The translations under genes were made by a program, and so were the position numbers. From NCBI RefSeq assembly GCF_027531905.1, contig NZ_JAPZSU010000011.1:1-64000 (forward strand): a stretch of DNA of 64,000 nt, in the 5' to 3' direction. The notes under the pieces were generated by a model that was not told where the DNA came from, searched no databases, and saw only the letters and a list, made by a program, of their open reading frames with translations. Source of the stretch: Flavobacterium sp. (GTDB lineage Bacteria; Bacteroidota; Bacteroidia; Flavobacteriales; Flavobacteriaceae). The number at the start of each line of letters is the position of its first letter. Within the stretch, counting starts at the first letter, position 1. Shown one piece after another: positions 8,323 through 16,886 of the stretch.

Positions 8323-10695
8323 ATGAAAAGCATTACACTCAAAGAAAGTCCTTTCAAAACGCTCATTTCGTTTCATAAACTCATCGAATCTTTAGAAGAA
8401 ATTGCGCAATCCGATGTGGATTACCGTTCCAACTATGCCAAAGCCTTACTCAAAGAAATCGAAGCTTTTCCTCAATTTAGAGACGGAATCGAGGATTTGA
8501 GTCTAATTGAGAACAACGAAGCTTTGGTTCGCAATTTACTTGCCGACTTGTTTCCTACTGCTTTAACCCACAACGAAATCAAAGCGGTGGCCATTCCTTT
8601 TCAAAATCTGACCTTCAATTATACTGAACGTTTCAAAAAAATACTTCAGCACCAAGGATTTACTCCCGAATTCTCGATAAGAGATGTAGACGATGACCAA
8701 TTGTACATCATGAATTGCGCCTTGATTCTGAATGAATGCTACGGTCAAAAAATCAATTTCAACAAACCTTTGTTTTTTGATATCCAAGACCAAAACGGTA
8801 TCATGAATCATTACCGCATTTTGTACAATGCCGATTTTGTTGAAATCATTCCTACCGAGAAATCCTTGACTTTAACTCCAGAAGAAGTAAATGAACTACT
8901 CGATAATTACGACAACATCGACCTTTGGAAAACCAAATTCCCCAAAGAAAGCTGGATTCTAAAAGGATTTTGTATTGTAACTTTGTATGATGCCACGACC
9001 GAAAGCGCCATTTCGAATTTAAAAAGTAACCTTTTGAAATCCGAAATCGAAAAACCTGAATATGCCGATAATTTCGAGACCATTTTCCGTTCGGTGTTTC
9101 GAATTGCAGAACTCAAAGTTGGGTTTATTTTATACAATAAAGAAGAAAACACCTTTTTCAAACCGCCATATTCTGATGAAACTTTTTCGAGCTACTTACT
9201 GTTCAACGAGCAAGAATTGAGTTGTTCCGACTCGCTTTTTGACAGTTGTTTTGAAGAAGCCATCACAGAAAAAAAATCACTCATCATTGCTGATGTAGAC
9301 CAATACCTACTCACTACAAAAAACAAAGCCTTGTGCGAACATTTGCTTTCGCAAGGCATCAAAAGTGCTGTGTTTTCACCTGTCATCAAAGATGATGTGT
9401 TGTTGGGTGTTATAGAACTCGTGGCGTCTAAGGCAAGAGTACTCAACAGCCTCAATGTCGAAAAACTCGATTTGATTCTTCCGTATTTAATCGACACTAT
9501 AGAACGACACAATACCGATATTTTGCATCAGGTCGAAGCGGTGATTCAACGTGAGTATACCGCCATTCACCCCAGCGTGTACTGGAAATTCAGAAAAGAA
9601 GCTTATAAGTTTCTTCAAACCAACAGTTTCAACAAAGAGTACATTTTCAAGGAAATTGTCTTCAAAGAAGTGTTTCCATTGTTCGGTCAAATCGACATCA
9701 AAGGCTCCTCAGTGCACCGTAACGAGGTAGTCAAAGAAGACTTGAAAAAGCAATTAAAAACACTCTTGGGCATTTTTTCGAACCAAAAATCCAATCAGCA
9801 TTTGTTGTTGCTCGAGCAACGCCAATTCGAATTGCAGTCGTTCTACAACGAACTCGACGCGCCGCTCAAAGCCGACTCCGAGCAGCTGATTCAGAATTAC
9901 ATCGAAAACGAAATTCACCCCATTTTGAGAAACACCAAAATGGATTTTGATACCGAAAAAGTAGAAAGCAGCTACTTTGCGAGTTTGGACCCCAAAACGG
10001 GATTGTTTTACCACGCCCGCAAAAAGTTCGATAACGCCATGTCGATTATCAACAAAAAACTGGCTGCTGTCCTCGACAAAAAACAAGTCGAAGCGCAGCA
10101 AATTTACCCACATTATTACGAGCGCTTCAAAACCGATGGCGTAGAACACAACTTGTACATTGGCACCAGCATTGCGCCCACCCGAAGTTTCGACATGATG
10201 TATTTGCACAATTTACGCCTTTGGCAATTGCAAACCCTTTGCGAAATGGAGCTGGAACACCACCAACTCAAAGCCACTTTGCCGTATGAACTCGATGTCA
10301 CCTCGCTGATTTTGGTCTTTAGCGCCCCGCTTTCCATTCGTTTTCGCATGGACGAAAAACGTTTTGATGTAGACGGCACCTACAATGCCCGTTACGAAGT
10401 GGTCAAAAAACGCATTGACAAAGCCAACATCAAAGGCACCCAAGAGCGCATCACCCAAAAAGAAAAAATCACCGTAGTGTACTCGCACAACAACGAAGAG
10501 CAAGAATACCTCAAATACATCAAGTACCTACAATTCAAGAACATCCTTGAGCCCACCGTAGAGCAATTCGAGATTGAGGATTTACAAGGCGTTTCGGGTT
10601 TGCGCGCCCTACGTGTCAAAGTCAAAAACACCACCGAGAGCGACACTCCCACCAAAACCTATTCTTACCAAGAACTCCTCGACGAAATCAAGTAA
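8323..10695 (+). CDS. GAF domain-containing protein, conserved in Flavobacteriia
   Basis: 790 aa intact ORF; central GAF-like segment (KSAVFSPVIKDDVLLGVIELVASKARVLNSLNVEKLDLILPYLIDTIERHN). Confidence 0.75.
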   Translation: MKSITLKESPFKTLISFHKLIESLEEIAQSDVDYRSNYAKALLKEIEAFPQFRDGIEDLSLIENNEALVRNLLADLFPTALTHNEIKAVAIPFQNLTFNYTERFKKILQHQGFTPEFSIRDVDDDQLYIMNCALILNECYGQKINFNKPLFFDIQDQNGIMNHYRILYNADFVEIIPTEKSLTLTPEEVNELLDNYDNIDLWKTKFPKESWILKGFCIVTLYDATTESAISNLKSNLLKSEIEKPEYADNFETIFRSVFRIAELKVGFILYNKEENTFFKPPYSDETFSSYLLFNEQELSCSDSLFDSCFEEAITEKKSLIIADVDQYLLTTKNKALCEHLLSQGIKSAVFSPVIKDDVLLGVIELVASKARVLNSLNVEKLDLILPYLIDTIERHNTDILHQVEAVIQREYTAIHPSVYWKFRKEAYKFLQTNSFNKEYIFKEIVFKEVFPLFGQIDIKGSSVHRNEVVKEDLKKQLKTLLGIFSNQKSNQHLLLLEQRQFELQSFYNELDAPLKADSEQLIQNYIENEIHPILRNTKMDFDTEKVESSYFASLDPKTGLFYHARKKFDNAMSIINKKLAAVLDKKQVEAQQIYPHYYERFKTDGVEHNLYIGTSIAPTRSFDMMYLHNLRLWQLQTLCEMELEHHQLKATLPYELDVTSLILVFSAPLSIRFRMDEKRFDVDGTYNARYEVVKKRIDKANIKGTQERITQKEKITVVYSHNNEEQEYLKYIKYLQFKNILEPTVEQFEIEDLQGVSGLRALRVKVKNTTESDTPTKTYSYQELLDEIK

Positions 10696-10968
10696 TTAGA
10701 TAACATACCTATCCCAATTTAATTCTTTTGGGCATGTGAAAAAGACGGCAGTTTACAGTACACAAAAGGCAGATTAAAAAAGAAAACAGAAGGCTATATT
10801 TCAGAAAATTTTTATATTTTTTGAAGGAAAAGGAATATATTTGGGGAAGAAAAAAACTGACCAGAGGTGAACATATCTCTCTTTGTAGGCACTAATAATT
10901 CTGATTTTGTTAGACCTAAATACAAGTTACCAGTTATTTTAAACAGCTAATATCTAAAATAGAACCTT

Positions 10969-11577
10969 ATGAAGAAAATCACAACTTTTATCTTTTTGAT
11001 GGTAATGATTAGTTGCAATAAAAATCAAAGTTACACGGATAACGAACAAATACGAAAAAAAGAAACTAGAATAATTATACAAACCTTAATAAACAGCACT
11101 GCCGAAACTACTTTACCAATATGCACAAGCTTAAAAAAGCTTACTATTAAAACCGATTTAAAGGAGCAAAATAAAATTAAAGATTCTGTATCGATAATTA
11201 AACTTGCTCCCATAGGAAATATCCTTTCTCAAAATAATGAAATTTTTATAGAAAAGCTTCTTGTTGTCAAGTCTGTTTTCAATCAAAAGGATTCTTTAAA
11301 TTTTGTTTCGCAAAATTTTTGTTTGTCCAACTTATATATTCCAAAAAGTATATCTAAAAGTGCTAAAACAATTTCTTTAGAGGAACTGAAAAGCCAAAAA
11401 ATAAATGCTCAATATATGATAATTTCCATACCCATATTCTCGAGTGACAATAAGAAAGCTTACGTGGAAATTGATTACTATTCTAAAAATCGTAATTTTG
11501 GAATGTCATTTTTCTTACAAAAAATTGGAGAAAAGTGGAAAGTAGTTTATAGTCGTGGTAATTGGAGTGCATGCTAA
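10969..11577 (+). CDS. Hypothetical lipoprotein
   Basis: Lipobox MKKITTFIFLMVMISCNKN. Confidence 0.75.
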   Translation: MKKITTFIFLMVMISCNKNQSYTDNEQIRKKETRIIIQTLINSTAETTLPICTSLKKLTIKTDLKEQNKIKDSVSIIKLAPIGNILSQNNEIFIEKLLVVKSVFNQKDSLNFVSQNFCLSNLYIPKSISKSAKTISLEELKSQKINAQYMIISIPIFSSDNKKAYVEIDYYSKNRNFGMSFFLQKIGEKWKVVYSRGNWSAC

Positions 11578-11738
11578 AAAACAACTGGTAACAGCTACAA
11601 CAGATTTGTATATTTGGCTTAATCGAATAATGTTTTTATGTTTGGCAATTTAGTAATAACCGAAAAATAAATCTTAAGTTAGAACCCAAATTTGCTGTAA
11701 TATCTGAACGTTAGGCAATGTTACTAAAAACGAATTAT

Positions 11739-12404
11739 ATGAAAAAAACATTAATTCTCTTATTTTTAGGTTTTATTAGTTGTAATTCAACCAAAATAAT
11801 TTCAAATTCAGAAAAAGAAGATATAATATCTGAATTGAATTACATATTCAATATTGACCAAAAATATGCAGGAGGTCCTTTTGATTACCTATTTAAAAAA
11901 TATGAGAAAAAGGAAGCTTGGAAAATTTTTGAAACGATGAGAGATAGTGTTGGTCTTGAGAATCAAAAAAAAATCAAAAAAATGTATTCAAAATATGGTT
12001 ATTTGGGATATGATAAAATTGGTAAAGAGTACTCACGAAAATTTTGGATTACAATCCAACACGCAGACAATGATATCAAGTTCCAATAGGAAATGCTTAA
12101 AGAATTGGCAAAAGAAATCGATAAAAATAACGCAGAAAAATCTAATTATGCAATGCTCGAAGACAGAATTGCAATTAACCTAAATCAAAAGCAGAGATTT
12201 GGTTCGCAGGCTACTTACAACAAAGCAGGACAAGCAATTCCAAAAAACGGATTAATTGACTCATTAAATGTTGACAATTTGAGAATTAACTATAATTTAC
12301 CACCTTTTAAAGAATATTATAATTCGTTGACAACTAATCATTTTGAAATGAATAAAGATTATTATTTTAAACAAGGAATAAAAGAACCAAAACTATATCA
12401 ATAA
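11739..12404 (+). pseudogene. DUF6624-like lipoprotein gene interrupted by an in-frame TAG (12087-12089)
   Basis: ORFs 11718..12089 and 12093..12404 are in the same frame; joined sequence HADNDIKFQ*EMLKELAKEIDKNNAEKSNYAMLEDRIAINLNQKQRFGSQATYN reads as one DUF6624-type domain. Confidence 0.7.
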
Positions 12405-12492
12405 AGACATTGACTACAGTAGCCACAAGGAATTTGGGTATTAGGCTTAATGGAAAAACCCGCTCCCCAAAGTCAAACTAATTCGTCACTCC

Positions 12493-12530
12493 CGCTCTAC
12501 GAATGTCTCCGACTTCGCAGCATTGTAGTT
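12493..12530 (+). repeat. Inter-gene hairpin repeat r1
   Basis: CGCTCTACGAATGTCTCCGACTTCGCAGCATTGTAGTT. Confidence 0.8.
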
Positions 12531-12584
12531 TCAGATTATTTTGAGTACTTTAACTTAACAAAATAGCAACCTAACTAGTAAAAA

Positions 12585-12893
12585 ATGATTGGAATAGCGA
12601 TACTTTTTATAATTTTCGGCATCTTAATTAAATACGGAAAAATGTATTTTTTAATTGCGGGCTATAACACTATATCAAAAGAAGAAAAAGAAAAGATTGA
12701 CATCAAAGGAATTGCCACTTTATTCAGAAATGTGCTGTTTGGAATGGCTTTAACAATTATAGTTGGGTATTTCATTGCAAAAAACTTTGAAAATTCAAAT
12801 ATTGAAAACATTGCGTTTTTTGCGGCAATTTTAGTGGGTGTACCTTATTTATTGATTGCCTCAAATTCAAAAAAGTACAAAATTCGTTCCTAA
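12585..12893 (+). CDS. DUF3784-like small membrane protein
   Basis: 102 aa; IGIAILFIIFGILIKYGKMYFLIAGYNTISKEEKEKID. Confidence 0.75.
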   Translation: MIGIAILFIIFGILIKYGKMYFLIAGYNTISKEEKEKIDIKGIATLFRNVLFGMALTIIVGYFIAKNFENSNIENIAFFAAILVGVPYLLIASNSKKYKIRS

Positions 12894-12915
12894 AGACAAA
12901 CTATTTCGGTACTCT

Positions 12916-12953
12916 CGCTCTGCGAATGTATCCGACTTAGCAGTATTGTTGTT
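12916..12953 (+). repeat. Inter-gene hairpin repeat r2
   Basis: CGCTCTGCGAATGTATCCGACTTAGCAGTATTGTTGTT, similar to r1. Confidence 0.8.
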
Positions 12954-13016
12954 TCGTTTGGTAATCCAAACCCACTGTAGAGTCAGAACGTTTTGAGAAA
13001 TGCTTTAACCGCACAT

Positions 13017-13045
13017 TGAAAGAACAAGACGATTTTGTATATTTG
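13017..13045 (+). promoter_or_regulatory. Bacteroidetes-type promoter for the MNT/HepT operon
   Basis: TTG-N18-TATATTTG (TAnnTTTG), 5 nt upstream of the ATG. Confidence 0.55.
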
Positions 13046-13050
13046 AAGCT

Positions 13051-13350
13051 ATGAATTTTATTAGTCAAAATATTGAACTTATTACTGCGCTTTGTAAATC
13101 ACACAAAGTAAAGCGTTTATATGCGTTTGGTTCTGTATTAACTGATAAATTTAATGAGCAAAGTGATATAGATTTAATCGTCGATTTTAGTGATATCCAA
13201 TTGCTTGATTACGCCGATAATTATTTTGACTTTAAATTTTCTCTTGAAGACATTCTAAAAAGACCCGTGGATCTATTGGAAGAAAAAGCGATAAAAAATC
13301 CATACTTCAAAAAGGCTATCGAAAAAAATAAGCAATTGATTTATGGATAA
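13051..13350 (+). CDS. mntA: MNT-type minimal nucleotidyltransferase antitoxin
   Basis: GSVLTDKFNEQSDID matches GSx10DxD. Confidence 0.88.
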   Translation: MNFISQNIELITALCKSHKVKRLYAFGSVLTDKFNEQSDIDLIVDFSDIQLLDYADNYFDFKFSLEDILKRPVDLLEEKAIKNPYFKKAIEKNKQLIYG

Positions 13351-13687
13351 TTATATTTACGCTTGGCTTTATGACATAAAAACTTCAATAGAAGAAATTG
13401 AAAGTTATTTTCCAACAGGTAAAGTTTTTCAACATTATCATGAAGATTTAAAAACTAAACGCGCAGTTGAGAGAAATATTGAAATTATTGGAGAAGCAAT
13501 GAGTAGAATTTTGAAAATTGAACCACAAATCGCAATTTCAAACTCTAGAAAAATAGTTGATGCACGAAACAAAATAATTCATGGATATGATGCAATTTCA
13601 GATGACGTAATTTGGGGAATCGTAGTCAACAATCTTCCAATCTTAAAAAGTGAAGTGGAAATTTTATTGCCGCTCAACGAAGACTAG
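13343..13687 (+). CDS. hepT: HepT-like (DUF86) ribonuclease toxin
   Basis: RNKIIHGY matches Rx4HxY; overlaps mntA by 8 bp. Confidence 0.88.
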   Translation: MDNYIYAWLYDIKTSIEEIESYFPTGKVFQHYHEDLKTKRAVERNIEIIGEAMSRILKIEPQIAISNSRKIVDARNKIIHGYDAISDDVIWGIVVNNLPILKSEVEILLPLNED

Positions 13688-13703
13688 CGAGTTCATTATT
13701 TGT

Positions 13704-13777
13704 GCTCTACGAATGGTTCCGCCCCTAAAGTCAATCAATACCTCACTTCCGCTCAGCAAACGTCTCCGATATGGTTT
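13704..13777 (+). repeat. Inter-gene repeat r3 (two partial, diverged copies)
   Basis: GCTCTACGAATGGTTCCGCC and CGCTCAGCAAACGTCTCCGATATGG. Confidence 0.55.
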
Positions 13778-13791
13778 AAGAACATGCAATT

Positions 13792-14724
13792 ATGAATAGA
13801 CTTATTATACTGTTTTTGACTTTTTTATTAGGTTCTATGAATTGTAATGGACAGAAAATGTCTATTCCTAAAATGGAGAAAGTCTTTCTTGACGAAACCG
13901 ATAAAACAAAAAATTGCTACACAATAATTTATCCGCCAAAACTTCCTTGGAGAGGATATATTTTTCTAATTCCTGGTTTTGGAGAAACAGCAGAAAACGT
14001 TTTACAACAAACTAACTTACCTAACCAATTAGCATTAAACGGCATTCTGACAATTATTCCCACCTTCCAAGACGGAGTTTTATCTTTTGGGGTAGACCGT
14101 TTAAGTCAACAAACTTTTGACAAAATCATTAAGGATGTAACCTCTAAACACAAACTTATTGACCAAAAGTTTTATGTTGGCGGATTTTCAATTGGTGGTA
14201 GTTGTGCCATTAAATATGCTGAAAACGCACTAATTAAACCAACAGCCGTTTTTGCAATTGACCCACCACTCGACTTTGAAAGATTTTACAATTCCGCAAA
14301 AAGAGATATTCGGCTTTCAAAAGACAAGGAAGCCAATCAAGAGAATGTTTATATGATAGACAGACTTGAAAAAGAAACTGGTGGAAGTCCAACAACCGTC
14401 CTCTCCGAGTATTACACTATATCGCCTTACTCCTTTTCAGACACAACTCAAAGAGCAATTAAACAATTAATAAAAATACCTTTGAGAATTTACACAGAAC
14501 CTGACATAAATTGGTGGTTGAAAGAACGAGGTTTGGACTTTACGAGTATGAATGCAGCAGAATGTTCCGCTATGATAAATGAACTAAATAGACTTGGAAA
14601 TCAAAGTGCAGCATTAATAACAACACAAAATAAAGGCTATAGAAAACCCAACAATAAAAGACATCCACATTCTTGGAGTATTGTCGATAATGAGAAATTA
14701 ATAAAATGGCTGCTACAACAGTAA
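13792..14724 (+). CDS. Alpha/beta hydrolase-like secreted protein
   Basis: Signal peptide; GYIFLIPGFGETAENV; nucleophile-elbow-like GGFSIGGS; C-terminal KRHPHSW. Confidence 0.75.
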   Translation: MNRLIILFLTFLLGSMNCNGQKMSIPKMEKVFLDETDKTKNCYTIIYPPKLPWRGYIFLIPGFGETAENVLQQTNLPNQLALNGILTIIPTFQDGVLSFGVDRLSQQTFDKIIKDVTSKHKLIDQKFYVGGFSIGGSCAIKYAENALIKPTAVFAIDPPLDFERFYNSAKRDIRLSKDKEANQENVYMIDRLEKETGGSPTTVLSEYYTISPYSFSDTTQRAIKQLIKIPLRIYTEPDINWWLKERGLDFTSMNAAECSAMINELNRLGNQSAALITTQNKGYRKPNNKRHPHSWSIVDNEKLIKWLLQQ

Positions 14725-14731
14725 TAACCCG

Positions 14732-14767
14732 ATCTGCGAATGTCTCCGCCTTCGCAACATTGTAGTT
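14732..14767 (+). repeat. Inter-gene hairpin repeat r4
   Basis: ATCTGCGAATGTCTCCGCCTTCGCAACATTGTAGTT. Confidence 0.75.
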
Positions 14768-14930
14768 ACATTTTATATTCTGTGCAAGTATCAAAATCTT
14801 TAGACTTGTATCACTACAGATTATCGGATATAGCTATCCTTTAACCTATTACCTTCATAAATTACAAATAGCCATTCACAAAAAGTCGGAATATTTTTAT
14901 TAGTTTTGCCACTCATAAAAACTTTATTAA

Positions 14931-15668
14931 ATGAAAAGTATCCTTTTTCCCCTTGTAACGTTAGCCTCTGTTTTGTTTTTCTCTTGCAGTAAAAACGATG
15001 ATGAAACCATAGTTCCAACAAAAGCAGCTATTTCTGGATCGGTCATTCTTTACGATGAAGGAACAACGCTTTTGGACAAATCGAATATGACCGTAAAGGT
15101 AATTGGAACTACTCCTCTGATTCAAGCTACTACCAACGCTGAAGGAAAGTTTATACTACCAGAAGTACCTTTTGGCACCTACACTCTAGAATACTCTAAA
15201 GCGGGATTTGGAAGTTATAAAAAAACTGGTGTAGTACACGGGACCAACGGGCAACCCACTGCCATTAGTACTATTCCCTCCTTAGGACAGCAATCTACCA
15301 CAACCGTAACGGATGTAACGGCTGCTGTTTCGAACAATCAAGCAAAGTTATTGATTACCACCTACCCTGCAGGAAATACAGCAAACCGTCGCTATGTACG
15401 ATACTTTTTATCTACCAGTCCTCAAGTAAGTGCCACCAATTACACTTATTTTTCTGCTGTATTTGTGGCGCAAATTAATCCTTTTGAAAAAACCATCACC
15501 CAAACCGAACTACTTTCTGCTGGTTTTGCTTCCGGCCAACAAGTGTATGTGAGAGCCTACGGAGATTCGTTTTGGGACAATGCCTATGATGACTCCACCC
15601 CTGGCAAAAGAATATTTCCAAATCTAAATGGTACTACTGTTGCTGCCACGTCATTTGTGGTTCCGTAA
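14931..15668 (+). CDS. Lipoprotein with carboxypeptidase-like regulatory (CarboxypepD_reg/SdrD-like) domain
   Basis: Lipobox VLFFSCSKND; ISGSVILYDEGTTLLD...TTNAEGKFILPEVPFGTYTLEYSKAGFGSYKKTGV. Confidence 0.8.
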   Translation: MKSILFPLVTLASVLFFSCSKNDDETIVPTKAAISGSVILYDEGTTLLDKSNMTVKVIGTTPLIQATTNAEGKFILPEVPFGTYTLEYSKAGFGSYKKTGVVHGTNGQPTAISTIPSLGQQSTTTVTDVTAAVSNNQAKLLITTYPAGNTANRRYVRYFLSTSPQVSATNYTYFSAVFVAQINPFEKTITQTELLSAGFASGQQVYVRAYGDSFWDNAYDDSTPGKRIFPNLNGTTVAATSFVVP

Positions 15669-15688
15669 ACATGAGAATTCTGAAAATA

Positions 15689-16861
15689 TTACTCACCCGA
15701 CAGTTTAAACGCCACCACAAAAGCCAAAACCGAAGCCACAATCCCAAACATAAACAGATTATACGCCACACGAAGCAAGCGGTATTTGCGCTCCAAGACA
15801 ATGCCCAAAAAGTATAAATCTTTGATCATAGTGTTGTAGATGTAATCACGGTCTTTGATCATTTCGTTCATTGCCCATTGGTATTCATCGAGAGGCATTT
15901 TATAAAAATTACCAAAAAACAAGAGGTTCACTTTTTGCTCTTCGATGCCTTTTCGGGAGAAGAAGCCTTTGGTTACTTTGGGACGCGTAGAAAGAATTGC
16001 AAAAATAATCGTCGTTACGCTAGAGACAATCATAAAAAAAGTCGGCATCATTAAATGCGCATATTTGGGGTTGTCCAACTTCGGAATAATCGTAGACAAA
16101 GCAATAGAAATGATAATGGCATTTACTGATAACAAGATATTCGCTTTACTGTCGGCAATGCCACTCAATCGGGTGTGATTACCCAAGGTAACTTTAAAAA
16201 CTGTATCAATTCCACGATCCGGTTTGTCGGGCTTATCTTCTTTGGGAGTATTGGCTTTCTTTTTTTCTTTTTTGGTGTTAATTATTTTTTGCAAAGCAAT
16301 ACAGTTTTTGTCTTTTAAAGGTTGCCAATTCTCCTTGGCGTAATCGGTATAAAATTGGTGAATGTTGACCATAAAATCAAAATTAACCAAAGCCCATTCT
16401 TTATCGGTATAGGTCTTGTTTTCGGTTATTTCCCATTCCTTGCGAAGTTTTTCACAACTGAACAAATAATCAGCTCCAAAAAGATGAAAATAATCGGCAT
16501 CTTTTATGACCTCTTCTGAAAGTGATTGCGGAACATAATGCTTTTCAGTAGCTTTAATATACCCACATACTTTATCAATAAAATCAGTAGTTGCGCCATT
16601 TTCTTTTAAAAAAACCGTAGCAAAATTACAACTACAAACTTCATGATTTTTACAACTGGTGATAAAACCTGTATCATGAAACCAAGCGGCAATAAGTAGG
16701 GCCTCACGCTCTTCACCTTCTACTTTTTCTTCTTGGCACAAAGTTGCAACAGCCGCTACAACTCCTTGGGTATGTGTCAAATTGTGATAGGTATATTCGC
16801 TAGAAAGTTTATCTTTGAGCAAAGAAGTGACAAAATCTTGAGCTTTATCAATCAGGATCAT
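15689..16861 (-). CDS. HD-domain protein fused to Pycsar-effector-like transmembrane domain (DUF5706)
   Basis: N-terminal HNLTHTQGVVAAV...AAWFHDTGF (HD); C-terminal TLGNHTRLSGIADSKANILLSVNAIIISIALSTIIPKL plus TM helices. Confidence 0.85.
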   Translation of the reverse strand: MILIDKAQDFVTSLLKDKLSSEYTYHNLTHTQGVVAAVATLCQEEKVEGEEREALLIAAWFHDTGFITSCKNHEVCSCNFATVFLKENGATTDFIDKVCGYIKATEKHYVPQSLSEEVIKDADYFHLFGADYLFSCEKLRKEWEITENKTYTDKEWALVNFDFMVNIHQFYTDYAKENWQPLKDKNCIALQKIINTKKEKKKANTPKEDKPDKPDRGIDTVFKVTLGNHTRLSGIADSKANILLSVNAIIISIALSTIIPKLDNPKYAHLMMPTFFMIVSSVTTIIFAILSTRPKVTKGFFSRKGIEEQKVNLLFFGNFYKMPLDEYQWAMNEMIKDRDYIYNTMIKDLYFLGIVLERKYRLLRVAYNLFMFGIVASVLAFVVAFKLSGE

Positions 16862-16886
16862 AAACAAATTTTTATTCGTCTAAATT

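Noticed and set aside
9754-10655. Long antisense ORFs opposite the GAF protein (151, 96, 87 aa)
   Set aside because: Entirely inside a 790-aa conserved-looking CDS; typical shadow ORFs.
10969-14790. A true integron
   Set aside because: No integrase gene in the window and the main repeat lacks canonical attC core pairs, so only a cassette-like hypothesis is reported.
15689-16861. A complete Pycsar defence operon
   Set aside because: No cyclase gene adjacent; neighbours are a lipoprotein and the phosphoesterase fusion, so only an orphan effector-like protein is reported.
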